From positions 338,459 through 402,458 of the forward strand of contig NZ_AWGE01000005.1 in assembly GCF_000495815.1 (NCBI RefSeq): a stretch of DNA of 64,000 nucleotides. Reading direction: 5' to 3'. The translations under genes were made by a program, and so were the position numbers. The stretch is from Asticcacaulis sp. AC466 (lineage in GTDB: Bacteria > Pseudomonadota > Alphaproteobacteria > Caulobacterales > Caulobacteraceae). A model generated the notes under the pieces. That model did no database searches and had not been told where the DNA came from. It worked only from the letters and a program-made list of their open reading frames with translations. Of the stretch, positions 27,609 to 36,644 are shown piece by piece (positions within the stretch are counted from its first letter, which is position 1; each line of letters begins with the position of its first letter).

Positions 27609-28874
27609 TCATGTTTTTTTCAATGCCGCCAGAAGCGCGGCCATATCATCGGGCGTCGAGGTAAAGCCCGGGGTTACCCGAACGCAGGCCCCGCCGGACA
27701 GTCCCGTGCGCACCACTGTGAACAGACCGCTTTTATCCAGGAGGTGTTGCGCCAGCGCCGCGTGCGCGGCAACAGACGGATCGGTCGTTAGTCTAAAGGA
27801 CGTAATACCGGCGTGCAGCCGCGCATCGTCCGGTGTCAGAATCTCGATGGCCTTGAGATCGCGAGCGGGTCTCGCCCATAGATCGCGCAAATAGGACAGC
27901 CGCGCGCCGCAGGCGTCTGATCCGATGGCTTTGTGAAAATCCAGGGCGTCGATGGCCGCCATTTGAGCGGCGTAGTTCGGCGTCCCCGTATGAACGCGCG
28001 CCGATATTGGATCCTTTGCGTTTATCTCTTCGCCCATGAACGGACTGATGTCCGCTAAACGATCCCTTTTGATGTAGACGGCTCCAACGCCCAAGGGGGC
28101 GCCGATCCATTTATGCAGGTTGAATCCGGCGAAATCGAAGCCATCTGCCTTAACGTCGATGCCGCCCTGGCCCCAAGCGTGGGCGCTGTCGACGATCGTG
28201 TCCACGCCTTTGTGTCGTGCCATGGCGATGATGTCCCTGACCGGCAGGCGCAGACCGTTACGATGGCTGATATGAGTCAGCAGCATCAAACGCACCTTTT
28301 GGTGGCGGGACAGAGCCTGGTCATAGGCGTCGATGAGGCCCTGATAGGTGGCCGGTTGCGGCAGGTCGATAGTGACGATATCGACGCCGCGCCGATCCTT
28401 CAACCAGCGCATGGCGGTCTGCATGCTGTCGTAGTCATGATCGCTGATCAATACCGCATCGCCCGCTTTAAGGCGGTTATAGCCGCCGATGAGACTTTGC
28501 AGGGCTTCGGTCGCGTTGCGCGTCAAGGCGATTTCATCGGCGTCGGCATTGAGATGCGCGGCGATGCGTTGACGCAAACCCTGATAATAGGGAGCGAATT
28601 CGCGCCGGGTAAAATACGCGCCTTCGGTATTCACACGGGTGCTGTAGGTTTGGAATGCCTCGGATACCGACAACGGCATCTGCCCGAAGGCACCGAATTC
28701 AAGGTTGATGATCCCTGTGTTTGGACGTGGCGGATATGCGGCGGATATGGTCCGCCACGCGGCCTCGTCGGTTGGGGCGGCACTGTTGATCGGCGTGGCG
28801 GCGGCCGATCCACCCGGCAGGGGGGCGCCTATGGCGCCGAACAGGGCGGCCCCCAGGAAGTTACGGCGTTGCAT
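27609..28874 (-). CDS. Tat-exported class V PLP enzyme (isopenicillin-N-epimerase-like)
   Basis: A 421-aa class V aminotransferase-fold enzyme. The PLP lysine is in 'AGFNLHKWIGAPLGVG' and the cofactor Asp in 'IVDSAHAWGQGG'. The N-terminus 'MQRRNFLGAALFGAIGAPLPGGSAAA' reads as a twin-arginine signal, so the cofactor-loaded enzyme is likely exported to the periplasm. Exported enzymes of this subgroup include PvdN, which modifies pyoverdine in the periplasm of Pseudomonas; others of the family act as epimerases or cysteine desulfurases. It follows the TonB receptor gene by 24 bp on the same strand, so it may act on the compound this receptor imports. The reaction is not known. Confidence 0.85.
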   Translation of the reverse strand: MQRRNFLGAALFGAIGAPLPGGSAAATPINSAAPTDEAAWRTISAAYPPRPNTGIINLEFGAFGQMPLSVSEAFQTYSTRVNTEGAYFTRREFAPYYQGLRQRIAAHLNADADEIALTRNATEALQSLIGGYNRLKAGDAVLISDHDYDSMQTAMRWLKDRRGVDIVTIDLPQPATYQGLIDAYDQALSRHQKVRLMLLTHISHRNGLRLPVRDIIAMARHKGVDTIVDSAHAWGQGGIDVKADGFDFAGFNLHKWIGAPLGVGAVYIKRDRLADISPFMGEEINAKDPISARVHTGTPNYAAQMAAIDALDFHKAIGSDACGARLSYLRDLWARPARDLKAIEILTPDDARLHAGITSFRLTTDPSVAAHAALAQHLLDKSGLFTVVRTGLSGGACVRVTPGFTSTPDDMAALLAALKKT

Positions 28875-28898
28875 GGATCGGCGCTCCGGTGTTAAGGG

Positions 28899-31337
28899 TT
28901 AAAAGCGCGCGTTCAGGCGCACGTAATATTGTCCGCCATCGGTATCGTAAGGCGCGTTACGCGAATATTCGATGCCGCGACTGGCCTGGAAGACGGCCTT
29001 GTCTGGATAGGTATTGAATATGTTTTCGCCGCCGACGCGTACCGACAGTTTCGGGGTAAAATTATAGGTCACCGACGCGTCGAACAGAGTCAATGCGCCG
29101 AAGGTCTGGTAGATATCGCCAGTGGAATTGCCGGTGGAGTCCGTCCAACTGCCGTAATAGCGACCACGAACCTGGTAATCGAAAGCGCCCTGGGTAAAGG
29201 TCGCGGCCAGGGTGACATTGTCTTTGGGCAGGTTTTCTTCGTACAGGAGCTTTTGAGTCGGGTTAGCATTCAAGGAGCCCGACGTCACCTTGGTTTCATT
29301 GTGATTATAGGCAAGCTTCAGGTCCAGACGGCCCGAGAACAGCGGACGGTTATAGCTGGTCACGATATCGACGCCCTTGGTGCGGGTGTCGAAATCGTTC
29401 GTGAACCAGAATACAGAGGTATAGTTGGCGGCGCCCGGAATGCCCTGGGCCACCAGGCTGGCTTTCTGGGCGGCGGTCAGGGTAATGGATGGTGAACTGG
29501 AGAAGCGTTTGCTGACATCGACCTGATAGGCATCGATCGAGCCCGACAGGCCAAAACCGGTCTTCCAGACAAAGCCGGCACTATAGCTTTTAGAGGTTTC
29601 CGGTTGCAGCGGCTTTGCACCCAAGGCGGCCGCCAGCGGATTGAGCGGCGACAGACGCCCGGATGTGAACAGTTGCAAGGTCACTGTGTCCAGTCCTTGC
29701 GAGGTGCTAAGCGAATTGACCTGACCCGGGGTTGGCGCGCGGAAGCCGGTCGAATAGGAGGCGCGTATCGCGACGTCCGGCGTGAATTCGTAACGGCTTG
29801 CCAGCTTGCCGGTCGTCGTCTCGCCGAATTCCGAATAGTGTTCGTAGCGCAGGGCGCCGCCCAGGGTCCATTTTTCGGTCAGTCTGGCTTCGGTGTCGAT
29901 ATAGGCGGCGTAACTGGTCTGATTCCATTTGCCGGCCTGCTGGTCGCTGAAACCCGGAAAGCCGTTCGAGCCCGAGGCCAGGCCCGCATTGGCGCCCGGC
30001 CCAACGGCATAGGAGGCCGCGTCGCCGGCAGCGACAGAATAGGTTTCCTTGCGGCTTTCGGCGCCAAAGGCAATATTGATCGGCTCAGGCAGGCTTGCCA
30101 CGTCCAGGTGATAGACGCCGTCGGCGTTCAGATTGAATTCTTGCTGCGTCTGAGTGCCGAGGTAAAAATCGGTCGGGCTGTTCGGCCCCATGGAGGCATT
30201 GATCGAATTGTACAGGTAGAACTTGGTTTCGTTCTGGCCGTAGCTGGCGCTCAGGTCCCAGTCGAACGCTTCGCCCCAATGACCACGCAGACCACCGACG
30301 GTTTGATAATCCGTGTAATCGACCGCTTCATGCGGTGTGAAACCGTTGGGATAGATTGACCTCAGGTCCCAGCCTGGGAAGATGGAGGGAACGGTCTTGT
30401 AAACGGCGGCATTGCTTGTCGCGCTGGGAATACGCCAGTTGATATCGTTGACTCCATTGCCGGTGGAGGCCGTTGCGAAGCCATACAGCTCTCCGACACC
30501 AACAATGGGCAACATCGCATCGACAGCGTAGTGGTAGGTCGTCAGCTCCGGCTTGCCCCAGCGCTGAACGGGATTGGGGATGGTGAGGCTGGGGTTGGCG
30601 GCCTGGAACGCGGCGGCGTCGGCGCGTTGGTGGGTGCGGGACGTGGCCGCTGCGTCGGACCATTCGGCCGTTGCGACGATATGACCGCCATCCCCGATGG
30701 CGAAGCCGGCGCGCACCCCGGCCTGAAGATTGGCGCCGTCACCGGCGAAATATTGCGACCCTTGGGTATAGGCGGAAATGCCGGGACGGTCATCGAGTTT
30801 GATGTTGATCACACCGGCGATGGCATCGGAGCCATACTGCGCTGAGGCGCCGTCACGCAGGACTTCCACCCGTCCTATGGCAAAATTCGGGATCTGCGCC
30901 AGATCCGGCCCTTGCGCGCCACGTTGGCCAAGAAAGGCGGTGCGGTGGAAGCGCTTGCCATTAATCAGCACGAGCGTCTGGTCTGAGGACAGGCCGCGCA
31001 GGTGAGCCGGACGGATGAATTGAAGCCCGTCCGAGGTCGGGAGCTTCTGCACGTTAAACGACGGAATGACTTGCGCCAGATTGTCGGTCAGCTGGCTGGA
31101 CGCACCATCATGCAGGTCTTTGGCGCTCAGGACATCGACCGGCGTCAGGGTGGTGAACTTGGTGCGTGTCTTGTCGCGGGTGCCGGTGACGATGACCATG
31201 GTGTCCGTGTCGGCAGGCGTCGGCTGTGTATTGACGTCCGGGTTGACGGCCTGGGCATGGACGACGCCGGCAGCCATCGCCGTCAGGGAGACGAGGGCGC
31301 AGGACATGAATAGGGCGGAACGACGGTAATAGGACAT
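28899..31337 (-). CDS. TonB-dependent receptor (siderophore/cobalamin-like plug)
   Basis: An 812-aa receptor. ATG 31337 is preferred because AGGAGG lies ten bases upstream and a signal peptide follows ('MSCALVSLTAMAAGVVHAQA'). The plug has 'VPVDVLSAKDL'-type sequence, 'LRGLSSDQTLVLINGKR' and 'VEVLRDGASAQYGSDAIAGVINIKL', the form shared by many iron and small-metabolite receptors. The barrel ends 'QYYVRLNARF'. It heads a two-gene operon with the Tat-exported PLP enzyme and is divergent from the seven-gene biosynthetic operon, with 293 bp between the starts. I found no obvious Fur box in that gap. The substrate is unknown, but the product of the divergent operon is one possibility. Confidence 0.88.
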   Translation of the reverse strand: MSYYRRSALFMSCALVSLTAMAAGVVHAQAVNPDVNTQPTPADTDTMVIVTGTRDKTRTKFTTLTPVDVLSAKDLHDGASSQLTDNLAQVIPSFNVQKLPTSDGLQFIRPAHLRGLSSDQTLVLINGKRFHRTAFLGQRGAQGPDLAQIPNFAIGRVEVLRDGASAQYGSDAIAGVINIKLDDRPGISAYTQGSQYFAGDGANLQAGVRAGFAIGDGGHIVATAEWSDAAATSRTHQRADAAAFQAANPSLTIPNPVQRWGKPELTTYHYAVDAMLPIVGVGELYGFATASTGNGVNDINWRIPSATSNAAVYKTVPSIFPGWDLRSIYPNGFTPHEAVDYTDYQTVGGLRGHWGEAFDWDLSASYGQNETKFYLYNSINASMGPNSPTDFYLGTQTQQEFNLNADGVYHLDVASLPEPINIAFGAESRKETYSVAAGDAASYAVGPGANAGLASGSNGFPGFSDQQAGKWNQTSYAAYIDTEARLTEKWTLGGALRYEHYSEFGETTTGKLASRYEFTPDVAIRASYSTGFRAPTPGQVNSLSTSQGLDTVTLQLFTSGRLSPLNPLAAALGAKPLQPETSKSYSAGFVWKTGFGLSGSIDAYQVDVSKRFSSSPSITLTAAQKASLVAQGIPGAANYTSVFWFTNDFDTRTKGVDIVTSYNRPLFSGRLDLKLAYNHNETKVTSGSLNANPTQKLLYEENLPKDNVTLAATFTQGAFDYQVRGRYYGSWTDSTGNSTGDIYQTFGALTLFDASVTYNFTPKLSVRVGGENIFNTYPDKAVFQASRGIEYSRNAPYDTDGGQYYVRLNARF

Positions 31338-31630
31338 GATAAACCCCTCCTGGCAGCGGCGCGGCCATCCAACACGGAGCCGGCATCTGACGTATGAACA
31401 CATCTTGCGAAAGCGGCGCAGGCGCTCACTGAGCAAGTCAGCAGGGGGGTAGATACGGCGTGCAACAGTGACATGATGGATTTGTGGTAGGAATATGAAT
31501 TGGCGGTCCAGTAGCGCGTCGATTGTCGATGAGCCTAATCTGGGTTGAATTATCTTTTTGCAGGCAATATGCTTACAAAGACGCCGCCGGAGGGCGAACC
31601 CGGCGGACTTACGTGTCTTTGGAAATGGTT

Positions 31631-32629
31631 ATGACATACCCTATCGGTTTCGCCCTGCGCGGTTTCGGCCGTTATTTGCCTGCGTCTCAACAGCCCTCTC
31701 AAAGTCTGGATAGCCTGTATGGCCAGCCCCCTGGCTGGACCGAGGCGCGCTTTGGCATTACCTCCCGGCCAATCGCCAGTCGCGCGGAAACCAGCTCCGT
31801 CATGGCTGCCCATGCCTGCCGCGAAGCCCTGGCCGACGCCGGTTGGGAGGAGGAGGCATTCGATGTGCTGGTCGGCGCCTGCGGTGTTATGGAGCAACCC
31901 ATACCCGGCACCTCCGTCCTGGTGCACAACGCGCTCGGCCTGGCCAAAAGCGGCATCCCTTGCCTTGACGTCAACATGACCTGCCTGTCATTCGTCGCGG
32001 CGCTCGACCAGGTCAGCCTGGCCATGAAGGCGGGGCGATACCGCCGGGCCCTGGTCTTTTCCAGTGACATCGCGTCGGCAGGTCTTGACTACGACCATCC
32101 GGAAATGTCGGCCATTTTCGGAGATGGCGCCGCCGCCGTCTGCGTTGAGGCCTGCGATGACGGTCCCGCCGTCCTGGCCGCGCGCTTCAAGACCTTAAGC
32201 CAGGGCAAGGACCTGGCCCATCTGCGGGCGGGTGGGACCGGGGTGCGTATCGCTGACGGTTTTGACTCTTTAAGTCAGGCCGCCAGGTTTCATATGGATG
32301 CTTTCGGTATCTTCAAGGCGGCCGGTCGCCATCTGCCGCAACTCATGGCCGACACCGTCAATGATGCAGGCGTGACGATGGAGGATATCGACACGTTCAT
32401 CTGCCATCAGGCCAGTGCGCCAGGGCTGGAATATATGCGTCATCTGGTCAAAACCCGGCCGGAACGCGTCGTCGATATCTTCTCAAGCTGCGGCAACCAG
32501 ATCGCCGCCTCGCTGCCCAATGCGCTCTATGTCGCCCATAGTGACGGACGATTGACGCCGGGGTCGCACGCGCTTCTGGTGGGTACGTCGGCGGGCGTAA
32601 GCCTGGGCGCCATGGTGCTGCGCCTGTGA
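31631..32629 (+). CDS. KAS III-like beta-ketoacyl synthase
   Basis: A 332-aa thiolase-fold condensing enzyme of the FabH/OleA group. The catalytic triad can be read directly: C118 in 'NMTCLSF', H259 in 'ICHQASAPG' and N289 in 'SCGNQIAAS', with the family's 'FGDGAAAV' at 164-171 and a terminal 'GTSAGVSLGAMVL'. It should load an acyl thioester on the cysteine and condense it with a malonyl or second acyl thioester. ATG 31631, with GGAA six bases before it, begins the conserved sequence; earlier in-frame starts add an unrelated leader. First gene of a seven-gene overlapping operon; not a housekeeping fabH by context, as no fab, plsX or acpP gene is near. Confidence 0.88.
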   Translation: MTYPIGFALRGFGRYLPASQQPSQSLDSLYGQPPGWTEARFGITSRPIASRAETSSVMAAHACREALADAGWEEEAFDVLVGACGVMEQPIPGTSVLVHNALGLAKSGIPCLDVNMTCLSFVAALDQVSLAMKAGRYRRALVFSSDIASAGLDYDHPEMSAIFGDGAAAVCVEACDDGPAVLAARFKTLSQGKDLAHLRAGGTGVRIADGFDSLSQAARFHMDAFGIFKAAGRHLPQLMADTVNDAGVTMEDIDTFICHQASAPGLEYMRHLVKTRPERVVDIFSSCGNQIAASLPNALYVAHSDGRLTPGSHALLVGTSAGVSLGAMVLRL

Positions 32630-33594
32630 AGGTGTTGGTTACAGGCGCGACCGGTGGGTTGGGCAAAGCGCTGGTCGCGGGGCTGATCATGGCCGGCTAC
32701 GCGGTGCGCGCGACCGGACGGCGAGATGGCCAGGCGCTGAAAGACATGGGCGCGGACTATATCCAGGCAGACCTGACGAAAGGCTCACTCGGTCCTTTGG
32801 TGGACGGCGTAGACGGTGTTTTTCATGCGGCCGCATTGTCCAGTCCATGGGGGCGTGACGCTGATTTTCAGGCAATCAATGTTGATGTCACGCGGAACCT
32901 TTTGGTGGCGGCGCGGCGCGCGGGATGCCGCCGTTTTATCTTCGTCTCGTCGCCATCGGTCTATGCCCGCGAGCGCGACCAGCTTGAGCTCCGGGAAAGC
33001 GACCCCATAGCCGAGCGCCCTCTCAATGCCTATGCGCGGACAAAGGGCGAGGCAGAAGGTCTCGTGCGGGCAGCGTCGGATGCCGGCATGGCCTGCGTGG
33101 CGCTTCGGCCGCGCGCCATTATCGGTCCCGACGACGACGTGCTGTTGCCGCGCTTTTTGCGGTTGATAAAAAGAGGCCGCTTTCCGCTCGTCCATGGTGG
33201 CCGCGCCCTGATCGAACTGACCGATGTCCGCGATGTCGTGCGCGCCCTCATCGCCGCCGATGCATGTGCACCGGACATTGGCGGGGCGGTCATAAATATC
33301 TCTGGCGGCAAGGCCGTCAGCGTCCATGATCTGATCCGTGAGCTTGCCGACGCCATGGGCCGTGAGGTCCGGTTCCTGCCCACGCCCTATGCCGTATTGC
33401 GTCTTATTGCGTCTGTAAATGAAGCCGTCTGCGGGCTACTGCCTGGACGGCCAGAGCCCGCCCTGACGCTCTATAGCCTGTCAGCGCTCGCATTTTCGCA
33501 AACGTTTGACATGAGCCTAGCGTGCGAACTTATTGATTATACACCTCAATATGATGCCATTAAAGCGGCCTGTGAGCTGGGGCGTCATTCATGA
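32626..33594 (+). CDS. NAD-dependent epimerase/3-beta-HSD-like reductase
   Basis: A 322-aa extended short-chain dehydrogenase. An N-terminal Rossmann motif 'VTGATGGLGKAL' (residues 4-15), the active-site serines in 'FVSSPSVYA' and the catalytic pair Y/K in 'NAYARTKGEAE' are all intact. The 'LIELTDVRDVVRALIAAD' segment is typical of the 3-beta-hydroxysteroid dehydrogenase/OleD-like branch, so reduction of a beta-ketoacyl product of the preceding ketosynthase is a reasonable guess. Its GTG start lies in a GTGA overlap with the ketosynthase stop, which implies translational coupling. Confidence 0.85.
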   Translation: MKVLVTGATGGLGKALVAGLIMAGYAVRATGRRDGQALKDMGADYIQADLTKGSLGPLVDGVDGVFHAAALSSPWGRDADFQAINVDVTRNLLVAARRAGCRRFIFVSSPSVYARERDQLELRESDPIAERPLNAYARTKGEAEGLVRAASDAGMACVALRPRAIIGPDDDVLLPRFLRLIKRGRFPLVHGGRALIELTDVRDVVRALIAADACAPDIGGAVINISGGKAVSVHDLIRELADAMGREVRFLPTPYAVLRLIASVNEAVCGLLPGRPEPALTLYSLSALAFSQTFDMSLACELIDYTPQYDAIKAACELGRHS

Positions 33595-34424
33595 CGGTGA
33601 CGCGCTGGCACCTTTTGCAGGTTGGATCGTGTCGCCATCCGGAAATGATGGCGCGTCGGGGCGGGCACATGTGTCCGGTTGATTTTCCCGCCCTGGTCGG
33701 CTTGATCCTGCACGCCGATTTTGGCCCGATCCTGTTCGATACAGGGTATCATCGGCGGTTCTTCGCCGCCACCGACCCGTTTCCGGAGTGGCTCTATCGT
33801 CTCGCTACGCCTGTTCAATACGCGGATGCCGACAGCCTTGAGGCGCAATTGGCGCGTTTTAACCTGTCTGCCGGCGATATCCGCGGCGTTTTCGTCTCGC
33901 ATTTCCACGGCGACCACGTCGCGGGTCTGAGAGATTTTGGCGCCGCTCGTATATTCTGCGCCTGCGCAGGCCTTGACCGTACGCGCCAGGGAAGCCGTTT
34001 CAGCCGCGTCAGGCAGGGCCTGCTCAGCGCCCTGACGCCCGACAACATCGACGCCCGCGCGACCTATCTGGAGACCTTGCCGGTCACCCCTCTGGATCTC
34101 CGTCCCTTCACCGAGGGTGCGGATCTTCTCGGTGACGGCAGCCTCATCGCCGTGGAATTACCCGGCCATTGTCCGGGGCACTGGGGGCTTCTTGTCCGGC
34201 CGGCAGGCGGTCCAAACGCCTTCTTCATTGGCGATGCGGCATGGTCGCTGGCCGCGATCACCGACAATGTGCCGCCGCCAGCCCTGACGACGGCCTTGCT
34301 GGGCGAGACGCGCGCCTACCGTCAGACCCTGACGGCCCTCAACGCTGTGGCCAAAAACGCGGACGTCGAGATCATTCCGTCGCATTGCCCTGTGACGGCG
34401 GCGAAATGGGTGGGGCATGAGTAA
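33591..34424 (+). CDS. Metallo-beta-lactamase-fold hydrolase
   Basis: A 277-aa MBL-fold protein with a complete di-metal site: H104, H106, D108 and H109 in 'SHFHGDHVAG', H193 or H197 in 'PGHCPGHWG', D215 in 'FIGDAAWS' and H265 in 'PSHCP'. The layout resembles N-acyl-homoserine-lactone lactonases and related thioester or lactone hydrolases rather than beta-lactamases. No signal peptide is seen, so it should work in the cytoplasm with its neighbours. In the operon it could release or trim an acyl intermediate, or open a lactone. Start ATG overlaps the reductase stop as ATGA. Confidence 0.83.
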   Translation: MTVTRWHLLQVGSCRHPEMMARRGGHMCPVDFPALVGLILHADFGPILFDTGYHRRFFAATDPFPEWLYRLATPVQYADADSLEAQLARFNLSAGDIRGVFVSHFHGDHVAGLRDFGAARIFCACAGLDRTRQGSRFSRVRQGLLSALTPDNIDARATYLETLPVTPLDLRPFTEGADLLGDGSLIAVELPGHCPGHWGLLVRPAGGPNAFFIGDAAWSLAAITDNVPPPALTTALLGETRAYRQTLTALNAVAKNADVEIIPSHCPVTAAKWVGHE

Positions 34425-35577
34425 TAGTCTGACCTATATGTCCGCCCTGTGGCATGGGCGTAACCGTAGCCGCGCGGGGCTGGCGCGTCATCAAAACCGG
34501 CTGTGGCATAGACTTCGGGCAGATTTCGGTCGCTATGCTGCTTTGCGTGATTATCGACACAACGATTTTCGGGCCTTGCCCGTTGTAAGCGTTGAGACAT
34601 ATCGAGAAAACTTTCAATATTACAATATATTGAACTTATCTCATCAACAACTGAATGACCTGTTATCTGTGCCGATGGGGTTTAGTGTTGGCCACTCTAC
34701 AGGCACGTCCGGCGGCGCGCGGGGCGTGTTCATCACCTCAACTGCGGAACGGACCCTCTATACGGGCCAGATCATGGCGAAACTTCTCAAGCCAAGCGCG
34801 CTTCTGCGCGTTCGAAAAGTGGCCTTGTGCTTGCGGGCGTCGGATGAACTGTATCGGTCCGGCCGGCGCCTGGACATGCGCTTTTTTCCCCTCGGACCGG
34901 ACAGCGCCGCCGCCGTCGCCGAATTCAACCCGGACCTGCTTATCGCGCCGTCTCAGGTTCTGCTGGCCCTGGCTGCGGCGCATAAATTGCCTGACTTGAA
35001 ACACCTCTATTATGGCGCCGAGACGCTGAATGATATTGAACGTGCCTTTATCACCGACCGGTTGGGTGTGCGGCCCGATCCCATCTATCAAGCGACGGAG
35101 GGATTTCTGGGAGCACCGTGTCGGCAGGGAACACTGCACCTCAACGAAGATACCCTGATCGTCGAGCGTGAGCCCTTGCCGGGTGGACGCTTTCGCCCGA
35201 TCGTCACCGACCTTTTGCGTCGGACACAGGCGGTCGTGCGGTTGCGCCTGGACGACATTCTGGAGCCGACGACCTGTCTGTGCGGATCGATTCGGGCCGC
35301 CGTCCGCCCGGTTGAAGGACGGGTACAGGACATCTGGTGCTGGTCCGACCGCCAGGTTTTTCCGCGTGAGGTAGAAGACCACCTAGCGCCGCTGATACCG
35401 GCAGACCATCCCTGGGTTGCCACCGGGCACCCGAACGGCATCCGGCTGGCGTGCCGCAACGAACATGCCCCCAGATTGGCTGAGGCCTTGTTCGTCTTTG
35501 GCCAGCCGGTAGAACATGTCGAATACAGAGCGGACATGGACTTTCCCAAACGTCGGCATGTCAGGTGGCAGGCATGA
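34417..35577 (+). CDS. F390-synthetase/PaaK-like adenylate-forming enzyme
   Basis: A 386-aa protein of the coenzyme F390 synthetase/phenylacetate-CoA ligase (PaaK) branch of adenylate-forming enzymes. The phosphate-binding loop reads 'SVGHSTGTSGGARGVFITS' (around residues 90-108). Later segments include 'LYYGAETLNDIERAF', 'IYQATEGFLGAP' (the adenine-contact region) and 'TDLLRRTQAVVRLRLDDIL', where the hinge lies. It should activate a carboxylate with ATP for transfer to CoA or another acceptor. It is shorter than PaaK (about 430 aa) with a reduced C-terminal lid, like other F390-synthetase-related proteins. The ATG overlaps the hydrolase gene by 8 bp (ATGAGTAA). No acyl or peptidyl carrier protein is encoded beside it. 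Confidence 0.8.
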   Translation: MSNSLTYMSALWHGRNRSRAGLARHQNRLWHRLRADFGRYAALRDYRHNDFRALPVVSVETYRENFQYYNILNLSHQQLNDLLSVPMGFSVGHSTGTSGGARGVFITSTAERTLYTGQIMAKLLKPSALLRVRKVALCLRASDELYRSGRRLDMRFFPLGPDSAAAVAEFNPDLLIAPSQVLLALAAAHKLPDLKHLYYGAETLNDIERAFITDRLGVRPDPIYQATEGFLGAPCRQGTLHLNEDTLIVEREPLPGGRFRPIVTDLLRRTQAVVRLRLDDILEPTTCLCGSIRAAVRPVEGRVQDIWCWSDRQVFPREVEDHLAPLIPADHPWVATGHPNGIRLACRNEHAPRLAEALFVFGQPVEHVEYRADMDFPKRRHVRWQA

Positions 35578-36644
35578 GCCGCATCCTGCTAACCGGTATT
35601 CGTGCCCCAGTAGCCGTCGATTTGGCAAAGGTGTTGCGCCATCAGGGCCATACGGTTTTCGGCGCCGATGTTTTACGCAGTGCCGCGTTTGGCGACAGCG
35701 CCCATTATCGCTCGCCCGTCCGCGACCCGTCCGGCTTCCGATCAGATGCCCTGTCACTTGTTGACCGTCTCGCGCCGGACCTAATCATCCCCTTGTGCGA
35801 AGACATCTTCCACTGGGCAAAACTGGATGTACCTTTGTTTGGGCCAGACTGCCCAACCCTGATGCGGCTTCATTCAAAACTCACATTTTCCCGACTAGCG
35901 GCCGATCTCGGCCTGAAAGTGCCGCACACCGAACGGACGCGGGACTGGGCGCGAGACTGCGTGTTCAAGCCAGAGTTTTCGCGCTTCGGCACGCGGGTTC
36001 TGATCCGTCCAGAGGCAGGGCCAGCCAGCGATGATCCGCAAAACCCATGGGTACGTCAGGCCTTCGTCGCGGGAGAAGATGTCTGCTTCTACGCCATAGC
36101 GCGCCAAGGGACGCTACGCGCCTTTAGCGCCTATCGTTCGTCGTGGCGCACGCGCGGCGGGGCGAGCTATCATTTTGATCCGGTCCATGAGCCGCGTCTG
36201 GTCGAGATGGCCGCCCGCCTGGCGCGTGCGCTCAATCTGACTGGCCAACTGGCCTGCGACCTGCGTCAGGATGCCGACGGTGAGATGTGGCTGATAGAAT
36301 GCAACCCCCGCGCCACCAGCGGCCTGCATCTATTGACGCACGATCCGGCAGGCCTGGCGGCCGCCTTTGTCGGCGGTAGGGATGACCGCCCGCTCGTAAT
36401 GACCGGAGCGGAGCCCGCCTGCATCGGTCTGGCTATGGCTGTGTTTGGCTGGCCCGCGGCCCTGACCCACGGGCGCATGGCGCAATGGGCGACCGACAAC
36501 CGGTGTGCCCGTGACGTGTTGGCGGGTGTCAGATGTGCGGCTGCCCTAGATAGTGTGCGCCACAGTATCGGCGCGGCGCGCGCGGGTCAGGGTCTGGCCG
36601 CCTACCTTACCACCGATATCGAATGCAATCGGTGGCTGACATGA
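35574..36644 (+). CDS. ATP-grasp ligase-like protein
   Basis: A 356-aa ATP-grasp protein related to the carbamoyl-phosphate-synthase/biotin-carboxylase-type ligases. It starts with a Rossmann-like pre-ATP-grasp fold ('ILLTGIRAPVAVDLAKVLRHQGH'), then has 'SKLTFSRLAADLGLKVPHT', a lysine in 'DCVFKPEFSRFGTRVLI' where ATP is bound, and the Mg-binding 'MWLIECNPRATSGLHLL' near residue 240. Such enzymes join a carboxylate to an amine or thiol with ATP, making an acyl-phosphate on the way. The ATGA overlap with the preceding gene argues for the ATG at 35574, not the ATG 9 bp earlier. The substrates are unknown. Confidence 0.8.
   Translation: MSRILLTGIRAPVAVDLAKVLRHQGHTVFGADVLRSAAFGDSAHYRSPVRDPSGFRSDALSLVDRLAPDLIIPLCEDIFHWAKLDVPLFGPDCPTLMRLHSKLTFSRLAADLGLKVPHTERTRDWARDCVFKPEFSRFGTRVLIRPEAGPASDDPQNPWVRQAFVAGEDVCFYAIARQGTLRAFSAYRSSWRTRGGASYHFDPVHEPRLVEMAARLARALNLTGQLACDLRQDADGEMWLIECNPRATSGLHLLTHDPAGLAAAFVGGRDDRPLVMTGAEPACIGLAMAVFGWPAALTHGRMAQWATDNRCARDVLAGVRCAAALDSVRHSIGAARAGQGLAAYLTTDIECNRWLT

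Noticed and set aside
28113..28895. Plus-strand 260-codon frame over the PLP enzyme
   Set aside because: Antisense to a gene with Tat signal and PLP motifs; no supporting features.
31338..31630. Fur box between the receptor and the seven-gene operon
   Set aside because: No 19-bp GATAATGATAATCATTATC-like sequence with acceptable match was seen on either strand.
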